This document shows, piece after piece, positions 1 through 6,622 of a DNA stretch of 12,060 nucleotides. The translations under genes were made by a program, and so were the position numbers. This DNA is from Prevotella sp. UBA6387. Lineage in GTDB: Bacteria > Bacteroidota > Bacteroidia > Bacteroidales > Bacteroidaceae. The notes under the pieces were generated by a model, which saw only the letters and a list, made by a program, of their open reading frames with translations, made no database searches and was not told the DNA's origin. How positions within the stretch are numbered: position 1 is the first letter of the stretch; every line of letters starts with the position of its first letter. The DNA lies in assembly GCA_002437565.1 (NCBI GenBank), contig DJQL01000044.1, forward strand, positions 1 through 12,060, read 5' to 3'.

Positions 1-777
1 GGATTGGAATTCAACACCGTCTTCGTCGTTGGTCTTGAGGAAAACATTTTCCCAAGCCTGATGTCGGTAGACAGCATAAAAGACTTGGAAGAAGAACGAC
101 GGCTGCTCTATGTCGCCATCACGCGAGCCGAGAAGCATTGCTACCTCACATGGGCTCACACTCGCTGGCGCTATGGCAAGTTGGATGCCTTTGTCAACCC
201 AAGCCGTTTCATTTCTGAGATTGACTCGAAATACTTGCGCACCGTGGTTGAGGGTGGCAGGAGCTCTGGCAGTTTTTCAGCATGGGGCGGCAACTCTTCC
301 GCACGCTCCTCATGGGGCTCTTGCGACGAGGATTATGAAATAAACAAGCCATATACAGGATTCCACGACTGGGGCGACGGCTACACGCGACGCAGCGGAC
401 GCATGCAGAACTCAAGACCCGTGGCAGGGCAGTTCATGGCTGACCCCAAGCCGAAGTTGACAACGCCACACAAGGCCGAGACTGCCGTCAATCCGTTCTC
501 AGAGTCGTTTGAGCAAAAGCTGAAGCAGACGGGCAGGTGGTCGCGGGTGTCGAGAGCCATGGCAAATGGCGGCAGGGCGGCCACCAGCCAAGAATCATCA
601 TCGGCAGAGGCTTCATCCTTGAATGTCGGCAACGTCATAGAGCATCAACGTTTCGGCAAGGGCACAGTCATCAACATCGAAGGCACTGGGGAGAACAGGA
701 AAGCCACAGTGAGATTTGAGCAGACTGGCACCAAACAACTGCTCTTGAAGTTCGCGCATTTCAATATCATATCATAG
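1..777 (+). CDS. uvrD: UvrD/PcrA-type ATP-dependent DNA helicase, C-terminal part (5' end outside window)
   Basis: This is the last 258 residues of a superfamily 1 helicase; the reading frame is open from base 1, so the start lies upstream. Residues 1-19 match the end of helicase motif V (GLEFNTVFVVGLEE, then FPS). Residues 31-44 are motif VI (EERRLLYVAITRAE), whose arginine takes part in ATP hydrolysis. After a Ser/Gly-rich low-complexity linker (about residues 85-205), the last 50 residues (VGNVIEHQRFGKGTVINIEG onward) match the Tudor-like C-terminal domain of PcrA/UvrD, which in other bacteria contacts RNA polymerase during transcription-coupled repair. The family unwinds DNA 3'-5' in nucleotide excision repair, mismatch repair and the removal of stalled complexes. 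An in-frame TTG at base 4 lies inside motif V and cannot be the real start. UvrD versus PcrA naming cannot be settled from this fragment. Confidence 0.95.
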   Translation, partial: GLEFNTVFVVGLEENIFPSLMSVDSIKDLEEERRLLYVAITRAEKHCYLTWAHTRWRYGKLDAFVNPSRFISEIDSKYLRTVVEGGRSSGSFSAWGGNSSARSSWGSCDEDYEINKPYTGFHDWGDGYTRRSGRMQNSRPVAGQFMADPKPKLTTPHKAETAVNPFSESFEQKLKQTGRWSRVSRAMANGGRAATSQESSSAEASSLNVGNVIEHQRFGKGTVINIEGTGENRKATVRFEQTGTKQLLLKFAHFNIIS

Positions 778-834
778 CCTGAATGTTATGAAACATCATG
801 TCCCTTAACTGCGAGTTTATAAACAAGCACATAG

Positions 835-874
835 AAAACTCGGCAAGCCTCTGATATTAGGCTTGCCGAGTTTT
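835..874. terminator. Bidirectional Rho-independent terminator between convergent genes
   Basis: A perfect 16-bp stem (835-850 with 859-874) encloses an 8-base loop. The A-run at the left end and the T-run at the right end let it work in both directions. It lies 57 bases after the helicase stop (+) and 14 bases beyond the stop of the DUF1186-like gene (-), so it probably ends both transcripts. Confidence 0.9.
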
Positions 875-888
875 TCGCATTTTTATGT

Positions 889-2367
889 TTACCTGTTTCT
901 TCCAAAAGCTCTGTCCAATTCGCGGTATGTCTGCTTGATGTCTGTTATGCAGTCATCGTTATGGTATATGCCCGCCTTCATGTCGCTCTCCACATCCTCC
1001 CAGTAGCCACAGCCATCGCGTTCCACGAGGTTGCGGTCATACATCTGCTTTATTTTCGGTAGCAGTTCCTCAGCGTGTATGTTAAGCAGCTCACCGACAA
1101 GCATCCAATTTAGGGTATAGTCGGTAAAAGATGCCTCCGGACCGCCGTTGAGTATATCGTCTATGATGGCTGAGAACCATTCTATAGCCTCTTCGTGTTT
1201 TTCGGGGTAGAGTGTCGCTATGTCTGCCACTGCCTCGAACACGTGAAACTTGCCGCAGTGCATTGTGCCTTCCTCAAGAACGAAGTCGCGCAACAGTGGC
1301 AATGAGTCCTTGCCAAGCCGTGCCAGCGTAGGCGTGGCGACCATATTAGCGCTATCGCCCCAAAGGTAATCCATAACGTCGTCCGACTGTCGCAAAGTCT
1401 CAAGAACCACTCTCAGACTTTCTTCGCCACCGCCAAGATAGCCAAGGAATATCACAGAATGCATGATGCTTTGGTCTATTGTACCGGCGTTATCGCTCAC
1501 GCCACCATCACCATCGTTGGCGATGCCGAGCCCCCACAGGATCAGTTGCTCAAGTTGTTTACGCAACTTGTCGTGAGGCAACGCGAGTATGCGGTCTACT
1601 TCAGCATCAGGCAAGGCCAAGTAGTTGTCGGATGAAGCGAACGCTTCGTTAACCTCGGGGAACGCAGGCTCGTCTATCTGTTTTGGGTAAGAACCATGAT
1701 AAGTATAGGGGAAACCGTCATACTGATAGTACAATGGATATTCATCGAGTGGGTATCCGTCTCTGTCCCATTTGTCACTATCGAAGTCAAAGTCATCATC
1801 TTGCACCATAAACGAGTATTCACTCTCGTCAAGGTTTTTCTTCAACAACGGCAAGTATTTCGTGAGTTCCAGATTACTGTTCGCCACAAGGTAATGCTTG
1901 CCATCCTTGCCGAAGTCGTATTCTATGAGCGGGATGTCATCGGTATCGTCTTCAAGGAAGTACTGTGCGAGAGCAAAGTCCTTGCAAGGCGCAATGCCCG
2001 CTTCCTCGGCAAACTCTACTGCCCCCCAAACCATGTTGTGAGCCTCGTCGTAGCTTACTTCTTCCAAATCGGTTGACTGTTTCGCGAGGCCGAGTATGCC
2101 GTCAAAATCATAGTCATCCAAACGTAGTTTGAAAAAACAGTTCTTCACACCGAGGCACCAGCGGTCGATAAGAAACGCGGCCAAGCTGACACGCCCGCCC
2201 GTGTGCTCACGCGTCACGATGACATGCCCAATGCCCTCTTCCCAGTCATGGTCAGCGGTCATATAACACTTACCTATCTTAACACTTCTCATTCTCTCGC
2301 GTATGAAACGCTCTGGCGAGAGATTTGGTTGTCCTCCCTGCCGCTTATTCTTCTTTTTCTTTGTCAT
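889..2367 (-). CDS. Conserved protein with DUF1186-like C-terminal helical repeats, function unknown
   Basis: The product has 492 residues from the ATG at 2367. A GTG two codons upstream (2373) is the alternative; I prefer the ATG because it gives the Lys-rich start MTKKKKNKRQGG. Three parts are visible. Residues about 15-150 form a globular N-terminal region with a striking CLGVKN segment (residues 71-76). Residues about 185-235 are an Asp/Tyr-rich low-complexity linker. Residues about 250-460 are mostly helical, and the pattern of helices around LRVVLETLRQ, DYLWGD, LARLGKDSLPLL and HAEELLPKIKQMY resembles DUF1186, a family of HEAT-like repeats of unknown role. The family call comes from recalled pattern, not a search. 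No signal peptide, membrane segment or catalytic motif is visible, so it is probably cytoplasmic, perhaps a protein-binding scaffold. It stands alone, convergent with the helicase gene and downstream of rny on the same strand, but separated from rny by a terminator. Confidence 0.85.
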   Translation of the reverse strand: MTKKKKNKRQGGQPNLSPERFIRERMRSVKIGKCYMTADHDWEEGIGHVIVTREHTGGRVSLAAFLIDRWCLGVKNCFFKLRLDDYDFDGILGLAKQSTDLEEVSYDEAHNMVWGAVEFAEEAGIAPCKDFALAQYFLEDDTDDIPLIEYDFGKDGKHYLVANSNLELTKYLPLLKKNLDESEYSFMVQDDDFDFDSDKWDRDGYPLDEYPLYYQYDGFPYTYHGSYPKQIDEPAFPEVNEAFASSDNYLALPDAEVDRILALPHDKLRKQLEQLILWGLGIANDGDGGVSDNAGTIDQSIMHSVIFLGYLGGGEESLRVVLETLRQSDDVMDYLWGDSANMVATPTLARLGKDSLPLLRDFVLEEGTMHCGKFHVFEAVADIATLYPEKHEEAIEWFSAIIDDILNGGPEASFTDYTLNWMLVGELLNIHAEELLPKIKQMYDRNLVERDGCGYWEDVESDMKAGIYHNDDCITDIKQTYRELDRAFGRNR

Positions 2368-2402
2368 AATCACAAACTAACTTATTATGTGCCACGCTTC
2401 TG

Positions 2403-2430
2403 CAAAGTTTAACCCCGAAAGGATTACCAA
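2403..2430 (-). promoter_or_regulatory. Candidate promoter of the DUF1186-like gene
   Basis: Read on the minus strand, AAACTTTG (2403-2410) differs from the Bacteroidetes -7 consensus TAnnTTTG at one fixed position. A TTG (2428-2430) lies 17 bases upstream. The spacing is shorter than the usual 19-21, so this is a tentative call. It lies 35 bases or more upstream of the ATG. Confidence 0.35.
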
Positions 2431-2470
2431 TTTACGAAGACTTATAAAATGCCATTTCTGTTTTTACGAC

Positions 2471-2514
2471 AAAACCGTAAGACGGCAAGTCTAAAACATT
2501 GCAGTCTTACGGTT
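2471..2514 (-). terminator. Rho-independent terminator of the zapA-rny operon
   Basis: An 11-bp perfect stem (2473-2483 with 2504-2514) continues inward, after one mismatch, as 4 more pairs (2485-2488 with 2499-2502) around a 10-base loop. On the minus strand the stem is followed by a short U-run (GGTTTTGTCG); on the plus strand no T-run follows. It therefore probably ends the rny transcript, 77 bases past the rny stop codon. Confidence 0.75.
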
Positions 2515-2590
2515 ATGTCATTTATGGTCATGATGAAGGAACGCCATGCCAATAACAGTGTTACCACATCATGCGACAATATTTTTCTTA

Positions 2591-4126
2591 TTACTTCGCG
2601 TAAGCCACCGAGCGAGTCTCACGGATGACAGTGATCTTCACTTGGCCAGGGTATGTCATCTCATTTTGAATCTTCTCCGCTATCTCCGACGACAACTTGT
2701 TGCTCTCGTCATCGTTCATCTTGTCAGCACCTACGATTACCCTCAACTCGCGACCAGCCTGTATGGCATAGGTCTTCGTCACGCCTGGATAGCTCATGGC
2801 TATGGCCTCAAGGTCGTTGAGACGCTTGATATACGCTTCCACTATCTCGCGGCGAGCACCTGGGCGAGCACCTGATATGGCATCGCAAACCTGCACGATC
2901 GGCGCAAGCAGTGTCTTCATCTCCGTCTCATCGTGGTGGGCGGCAATGGCATTCACGATATCGGGCTTCTCATTGTATTTCTCCGCCATCTTGGCACCAA
3001 GCAACGCGTGTGGCAACTCGCTCTCCTCATCGGGCACCTTGCCTATGTCATGGAGCAAACCCGCGCGCTTTGCCTTCTTAGGGTTCAAGCCAAGCTCCGC
3101 CGCCATCACCGAGCACAGGTTGGCAGTCTCACGAGCGTGCTGCAGAAGGTTCTGGCCGTAGCTTGAACGGTATTTCATCTTGCCGATGATGCGTATCAAC
3201 TCTGGGTGAAGTCCATGTATGCCAAGGTCTATGGCAGTACGCTTTCCGGTCTCTATTATCTCGTTATCGAGTTGTTTCTTCACCTTTGCCACGACCTCCT
3301 CGATGCGGGCCGGATGTATACGTCCATCGGCCACAAGCTGATGAAGGGCAAGACGACAAACCTCACGACGCACAGGGTCAAAGGCAGAAATGACGATAGA
3401 CTCAGGAGTGTCGTCCACGACAATCTCCACGCCACAAGCAGCCTCCAGCGCACGAATGTTGCGACCCTCACGACCAATGATGCGGCCTTTCACCTCATCG
3501 TTCTCAATATGGAACACGCTGACAGAGTTTTCGATGGCGGTCTCAGTGGCCACGCGCTGAATGGTCTGGATGACTATTTTCTTGGCCTTCATATTGGCGT
3601 CAAGCTTGGCCTGGTCAACGACCTCGTTGATATAGCTCGCGGCATCCATCTTGGCCTTGTCTTTCATGCTCTCCACAAGACGGTTCTTCGCTTCCTCGGC
3701 CGAGATGCCGGATATCTCCTCCAGCTTCGCGCGCTCCTGGTCCTGCATCTTGTCAAGTTCCTGTTGCTTGGCCGCCATGAGTTGCTTCTCGTTCTCCATG
3801 CGCTGCTGCTCGCGCTCCATGTCCTGACGTATCTTGGCCAGCTCTTGCTGTCTTTGGTTGAGCGAGATCTCACGCTGCTTGAGCTTGTTGTCGCCAGCCT
3901 GCATCCTTTGGTTGTGAGCCTGTATCTCCTTGTCGAGCTCTCCTTTCTTGTTGAGGAATTTCTCTTTTACCTCAAGGAGTTTCTTCTCTTTTATGACATC
4001 CGCCTCCTTGTTGGCAGCCTCAATCATCTGGTTGTATTTTCCCTTTATCACATAGCGGAAAATATAATAACCCGCTACACCGCCAACAATCAGGGCTACA
4101 ATAGCGGCAATCAAAATGTTTATCAT
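2591..4126 (-). CDS. rny: Ribonuclease Y
   Basis: This membrane-anchored endoribonuclease starts mRNA decay in many bacteria. At 511 residues it has the usual family length, and all family parts are present in order. A single N-terminal membrane helix spans about residues 3-24 (INILIAAIVALIVGG). A long Glu/Lys/Gln-rich coiled coil runs from about 30 to 155. A KH RNA-binding domain follows, with GRIIGREGRNIR at 214-225. The HD metal-dependent phosphodiesterase domain covers about 326-425, with the HD pair at His359-Asp360 (LLHDIGKVPDEE), His397-His398 and Asp415. The C-terminal segment ends ITVIRETRSVAYAK. All expected metal ligands appear intact. It is the last gene of the operon, 50 bases after zapA, and may also have a weak internal promoter of its own. 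Coupling with zapA suggests co-expression with division functions but does not prove a shared role. Confidence 0.97.
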   Translation of the reverse strand: MINILIAAIVALIVGGVAGYYIFRYVIKGKYNQMIEAANKEADVIKEKKLLEVKEKFLNKKGELDKEIQAHNQRMQAGDNKLKQREISLNQRQQELAKIRQDMEREQQRMENEKQLMAAKQQELDKMQDQERAKLEEISGISAEEAKNRLVESMKDKAKMDAASYINEVVDQAKLDANMKAKKIVIQTIQRVATETAIENSVSVFHIENDEVKGRIIGREGRNIRALEAACGVEIVVDDTPESIVISAFDPVRREVCRLALHQLVADGRIHPARIEEVVAKVKKQLDNEIIETGKRTAIDLGIHGLHPELIRIIGKMKYRSSYGQNLLQHARETANLCSVMAAELGLNPKKAKRAGLLHDIGKVPDEESELPHALLGAKMAEKYNEKPDIVNAIAAHHDETEMKTLLAPIVQVCDAISGARPGARREIVEAYIKRLNDLEAIAMSYPGVTKTYAIQAGRELRVIVGADKMNDDESNKLSSEIAEKIQNEMTYPGQVKITVIRETRSVAYAK

Positions 4127-4155
4127 CCTATAATATTATATTAACGTGTTTTTAA

Positions 4156-4188
4156 AAAATGTAAATTCACTCTTTATTAGCCCTCCAA
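4156..4188 (-). promoter_or_regulatory. Possible internal promoter for rny
   Basis: On the minus strand, TACATTTT (4156-4163) matches seven of eight positions of TAnnTTTG when the variable bases are counted. A TTG (4186-4188), inside the end of zapA, lies 22 bases upstream. The A/T-rich 50-base gap before rny would allow separate RNase Y expression. The match is imperfect and A/T-rich DNA gives such matches by chance. Confidence 0.28.
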
Positions 4189-4473
4189 GAGCTTTTCCAT
4201 CTCGCCGGTAAGTTCTTTCATCACCTTCTCATAAGGCTCAGAGTCGTTGCGTCGCAATTCTTTCTGCAATCGCAGCCCAAGGTCTATCATGGCATAATAG
4301 ATTATCTCCTTGTCGGGCTTCTTGTCCTTGAAATTAGAGAAATATAGGTTCAACAACTCATTGATGAGATCCGCGTCTTTCCTGTAAAGCGGCTCCTCAT
4401 CCTGTGGTACTCTGACAGAGATGAAAGTATCATAAATACGAAGTCTGATATTTCGCTTGAGCTCTTCTTCCAT
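4177..4473 (-). CDS. zapA: Cell division protein ZapA
   Basis: This 98-residue protein matches the ZapA family in length and layout. A short N-terminal strand region (NIRLRIYDTFISVRVPQDEE, about residues 8-27) is followed by RKDADLINELLNLY and then a helical, charged coiled-coil tail with KEIIYYAMIDLGLRLQKEL. ZapA binds FtsZ protofilaments at midcell, cross-links them and stabilises the Z ring. The ATG at 4473 is the natural start because it immediately precedes the family N-terminus. The gene lies 29 bases after the coiled-coil gene and 50 before rny, so all are probably one transcript. Family assignment is by recognised pattern. Confidence 0.88.
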   Translation of the reverse strand: MEEELKRNIRLRIYDTFISVRVPQDEEPLYRKDADLINELLNLYFSNFKDKKPDKEIIYYAMIDLGLRLQKELRRNDSEPYEKVMKELTGEMEKLLEG

Positions 4474-4502
4474 ATCAAAAAATTAACCTGGAGCACAACT
4501 TG

Positions 4503-4799
4503 CTACTCCTGTCCGTTGAGCAGCGTGATGCTCCTGCTGACGTTTTTTATGAGCTTATTGAGCCTTTTCCGCGCCTCTTCGATGTCACCATCGGTGATTT
4601 GCATCATTCGTGCCACTTTCAATAAGTCGTAGTCGTGCTGAAGGCGATCGGCAAGTTTCTTCAAGCCAGCGATTTCCTCCTCACGCTTTTGGACTTCGCC
4701 CTTCAACGCTTCATTCTCTTCCTTAAGCGCCTTATAGCTGAGCATGAGTTGCCTCACTCTCGTGGTGAAAACATTAAGGTTTTCCGTCTTGGCATCCAT
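4503..4799 (-). CDS. Small coiled-coil protein upstream of zapA (possible ZapB-like partner)
   Basis: I do not recognise a named family. The 98-residue product is mainly a heptad-like helix over about residues 10-60 (VRQLMLSYKALKEENEALKG, then REEEIAGLKKLADRLQ). A short conserved-looking end follows, with ARMMQITDGDIEEARKRLNK (63-82) and a hydrophobic terminal helix (NVSRSITLLNG). There is no signal peptide or membrane segment. Its size, high coiled-coil content and position directly before zapA suggest a divisome coiled-coil protein working with ZapA, much as ZapB does in gammaproteobacteria. That is inference from context, because no sequence match to ZapB is evident. The ATG at 4799 is the only start that keeps the first helix. 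The gap to the upstream 216-residue gene is 43 bases. Confidence 0.8.
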   Translation of the reverse strand: MDAKTENLNVFTTRVRQLMLSYKALKEENEALKGEVQKREEEIAGLKKLADRLQHDYDLLKVARMMQITDGDIEEARKRLNKLIKNVSRSITLLNGQE

Positions 4800-4842
4800 A
4801 ACACGAACATGTCTTATAAACTACGCTTACCAGACGGCGGCG

Positions 4843-5493
4843 TCAACCTTTCAGCTTTTTCTCGGCTTCCTTGGCCTCTTCCTGCGATGGTGCCGGCTCT
4901 TTCTTGGCAAGCATGACGACTTGGTATACAAAATCGGTGACCCACTTTTGCGAGAAGTTCAGCCTTTGGTTGAACTTGCGCACCGCCATCACGGCTTTCA
5001 CTACGCTGGCATCAGTGTAGCTGTTTTTCGTAAATATGTCGTTCACCGTCTTCTCCGTCATGGCATAGATGGTCTTCTTGAAGAAAGAAGGCACGCGCAG
5101 CTTGAACTTCATCAGGTTGCCCGTAAGCATCATCAACTCCTGCGAGAAGTTCTGGAACTGTATGAGGTAAACCTGCACGTCGGGCAGCTTCCTGCAATTG
5201 CGGCGTATGCTCTGGTCTATTTCCTTGAAGAACGTGTCTTCCGTGCCATAAATCTCACGCATCATCTTGCGGCAATGCGACCTCTCTCCCACCCCGAGCT
5301 TGTTGTTCTGGGTGGGCACATGGAGCGTCGACTTGAAAACGCGCAAGTCGGGAAGCATGGCGAGGTTGGTTATGCCGAGCTGGGCTGCGAGCGATGCCTG
5401 GAAATACACCCTCACGAGGGTCATGTAGTCCTGCATGCCACCAGTCTTCTCCTCACGTGGCTTCCTGTTGAATATCTTTGAGAATATTCCCAT
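4843..5493 (-). CDS. Conserved hypothetical protein, first gene of the zapA-rny operon
   Basis: I do not recognise a family for this 216-residue protein. It has no signal peptide or membrane span. The first 12 residues (MGIFSKIFNRKP) alternate hydrophobic and basic residues and could form an amphipathic, membrane-touching helix. The body is helical, basic and Met/Phe-rich (for example FQNFSQELMMLTGNLMKFKL, about 113-132), and it ends in a Glu/Lys/Ala-rich tail (199-216) likely to be a solvent-exposed helix or disordered. No catalytic motif is visible. It directly follows a strong promoter and opens the operon leading to the coiled-coil protein, ZapA and RNase Y, so it may have a role in division or at the envelope. 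This is context only. The ATG at 5493 fits the promoter, giving a leader of about 35-40 bases. Confidence 0.82.
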   Translation of the reverse strand: MGIFSKIFNRKPREEKTGGMQDYMTLVRVYFQASLAAQLGITNLAMLPDLRVFKSTLHVPTQNNKLGVGERSHCRKMMREIYGTEDTFFKEIDQSIRRNCRKLPDVQVYLIQFQNFSQELMMLTGNLMKFKLRVPSFFKKTIYAMTEKTVNDIFTKNSYTDASVVKAVMAVRKFNQRLNFSQKWVTDFVYQVVMLAKKEPAPSQEEAKEAEKKLKG

Positions 5494-5534
5494 ATTTTAT
5501 CAAATATTAATTCACATAGATTAAATTATCAATG

Positions 5535-5565
5535 CAAATGTACGACAATAATGCGATTATTCAAA
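5535..5565 (-). promoter_or_regulatory. Promoter of the hypothetical-coiled coil-zapA-rny operon
   Basis: Read on the minus strand, TTTG (5562-5565) is followed by exactly 19 bases and then TACATTTG (5535-5542), a full match to the Bacteroidetes primary sigma-factor consensus TTTG-N19-TAnnTTTG. Transcription would start near 5530, about 35-40 bases before the ATG at 5493. Confidence 0.8.
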
Positions 5566-5610
5566 GAGAAATACATTATTTTTCCCCTAATACTTATTTA
5601 TTTATCAATT

Positions 5611-5644
5611 TTTGGGCTATTAAAAACAATAATGTGTACCTTTG
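5611..5644 (+). promoter_or_regulatory. Promoter of the rfbA-kinase-hydrolase-fmt operon
   Basis: TACCTTTG (5637-5644) is a perfect Bacteroidetes -7 box. TTTG (5611-5614) lies 22 bases upstream, slightly beyond the usual spacing. Transcription would begin around 5651, giving a leader of about 20 bases before the ATG at 5670. This rules out the longer open frame that begins upstream of the promoter at 5532. Confidence 0.75.
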
Positions 5645-5669
5645 CTTCAAATATAAAAATGTATTAACC

Positions 5670-6566
5670 ATGAAAGGCATAGTGCTGGCGGGAGGTTCCG
5701 GGACCCGTCTCTATCCCATCACAAAAGGCATCAGCAAACAGTTGATTCCCATTTTCGACAAGCCAATGATTTACTATCCCATCTCGGTGCTCATGCTTGC
5801 CGGAATCCGCGACATACTCATCATCTCCACCCCACAAGACATCGTCTCTTTCAAGAGGCTTCTTGGCGATGGACAGCAAATGGGCGTGAGCTTCACCTAC
5901 GCCGTGCAGCCGTCTCCCGACGGGTTGGCCCAAGCATTCATCATCGGCGAGGAGTTTATTGGCGAGGATAGCGTGTGTCTCGTCCTGGGCGACAACATCT
6001 TCTACGGCGCTGGCTTCACCAGCCTGCTGGAGAAGAGCGTCAGCCTCGCAGACGAGGGCACGGCATCCGTCTTTGGCTATTGGGTCAACGACCCAGAGCG
6101 ATATGGCGTGGCAGAGTTCGACCACACCGGGAAATGCGTAAGCATTGAGGAGAAACCAGCCAACCCAAAGAGCAACTATGCGGTCGTGGGCCTGTATTTC
6201 TACCCGAACAGCGTGGTGGAGATAGCCAAAGGCATCAAGCCAAGCGCGAGGGGCGAGCTTGAGATAACGTCAGTGAACCAAGCATATCTCAAGCGCGGGC
6301 AACTTGCGGTGCAGCCTCTGCAACGTGGGTTCGCGTGGCTCGACACGGGCACCCACGACAGCCTGTCGGAGGCAAGCACGTTCATAGAGGTCATAGAGAA
6401 GCGACAAGGGCTGAAGGTGGCCTGCCTGGAGGAAATAGCGTTCAAGCAGGGCTGGATAGACACCAAAACGCTCTTGGACGACGCCAAGCCAATGGCAAAG
6501 AATGATTATGGGAAATACTTGATGCGATTGGCGGATGAGTCCAGGAAAGAACATCAAGCCTCTTGA
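5670..6566 (+). CDS. rfbA: Glucose-1-phosphate thymidylyltransferase
   Basis: The enzyme joins glucose-1-phosphate and dTTP to make dTDP-glucose, the first step to dTDP-L-rhamnose and related sugars of surface polysaccharides. The 298-residue length is typical. The nucleotide-binding loop is at the start (LAGGSGTRLYPIT, 6-18), with Lys23 following in SKQL. The metal-binding region GDN is at 107-109, EEKP is at 160-163, and DTGTHDSL at 225-232 matches the sugar-nucleotide region of RmlA. The frame is open back to 5532, but the -7 box at 5637-5644 places transcription after those codons, and the protein family begins at the ATG at 5670. It is the first gene of its operon; the kinase gene follows after 56 bases. 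No rfbB, rfbC or rfbD is in the window, so the dTDP-glucose must be used by enzymes encoded elsewhere. Confidence 0.96.
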   Translation: MKGIVLAGGSGTRLYPITKGISKQLIPIFDKPMIYYPISVLMLAGIRDILIISTPQDIVSFKRLLGDGQQMGVSFTYAVQPSPDGLAQAFIIGEEFIGEDSVCLVLGDNIFYGAGFTSLLEKSVSLADEGTASVFGYWVNDPERYGVAEFDHTGKCVSIEEKPANPKSNYAVVGLYFYPNSVVEIAKGIKPSARGELEITSVNQAYLKRGQLAVQPLQRGFAWLDTGTHDSLSEASTFIEVIEKRQGLKVACLEEIAFKQGWIDTKTLLDDAKPMAKNDYGKYLMRLADESRKEHQAS

Positions 6567-6622
6567 AGCGAACTGTAACAAGACAACATCAACAAAATAA
6601 TCATTATAAAACTACAAGATTA

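Noticed and set aside
2850..2875. Direct repeat GCGAGCACCTG, two copies in rny
   Set aside because: It encodes the conserved GARPGARRE segment of RNase Y, so the repeat follows from the protein sequence.
3206..4144. Long plus-strand open frame (312 codons) opposite rny
   Set aside because: It lies wholly antisense to a full-length, motif-complete RNase Y gene. Its Leu/His-rich translation mirrors the coiled coil on the other strand, and no promoter is seen.
4744..5481. Plus-strand open frame (245 codons) opposite the hypothetical and coiled-coil genes
   Set aside because: It overlaps two genes with a consensus promoter on the minus strand, and its His/Leu/Arg-rich translation shows no domain.
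5532..5669. N-terminal extension of RfbA by 46 residues
   Set aside because: It would need transcription from upstream of the consensus promoter at 5611-5644, and the RmlA family begins at MKGIVLAGG.
6563..6622. TTG start for the kinase overlapping the rfbA stop
   Set aside because: It adds 20 basic residues with no family likeness; the ATG at 6623 follows an A/T-rich leader typical of this group.
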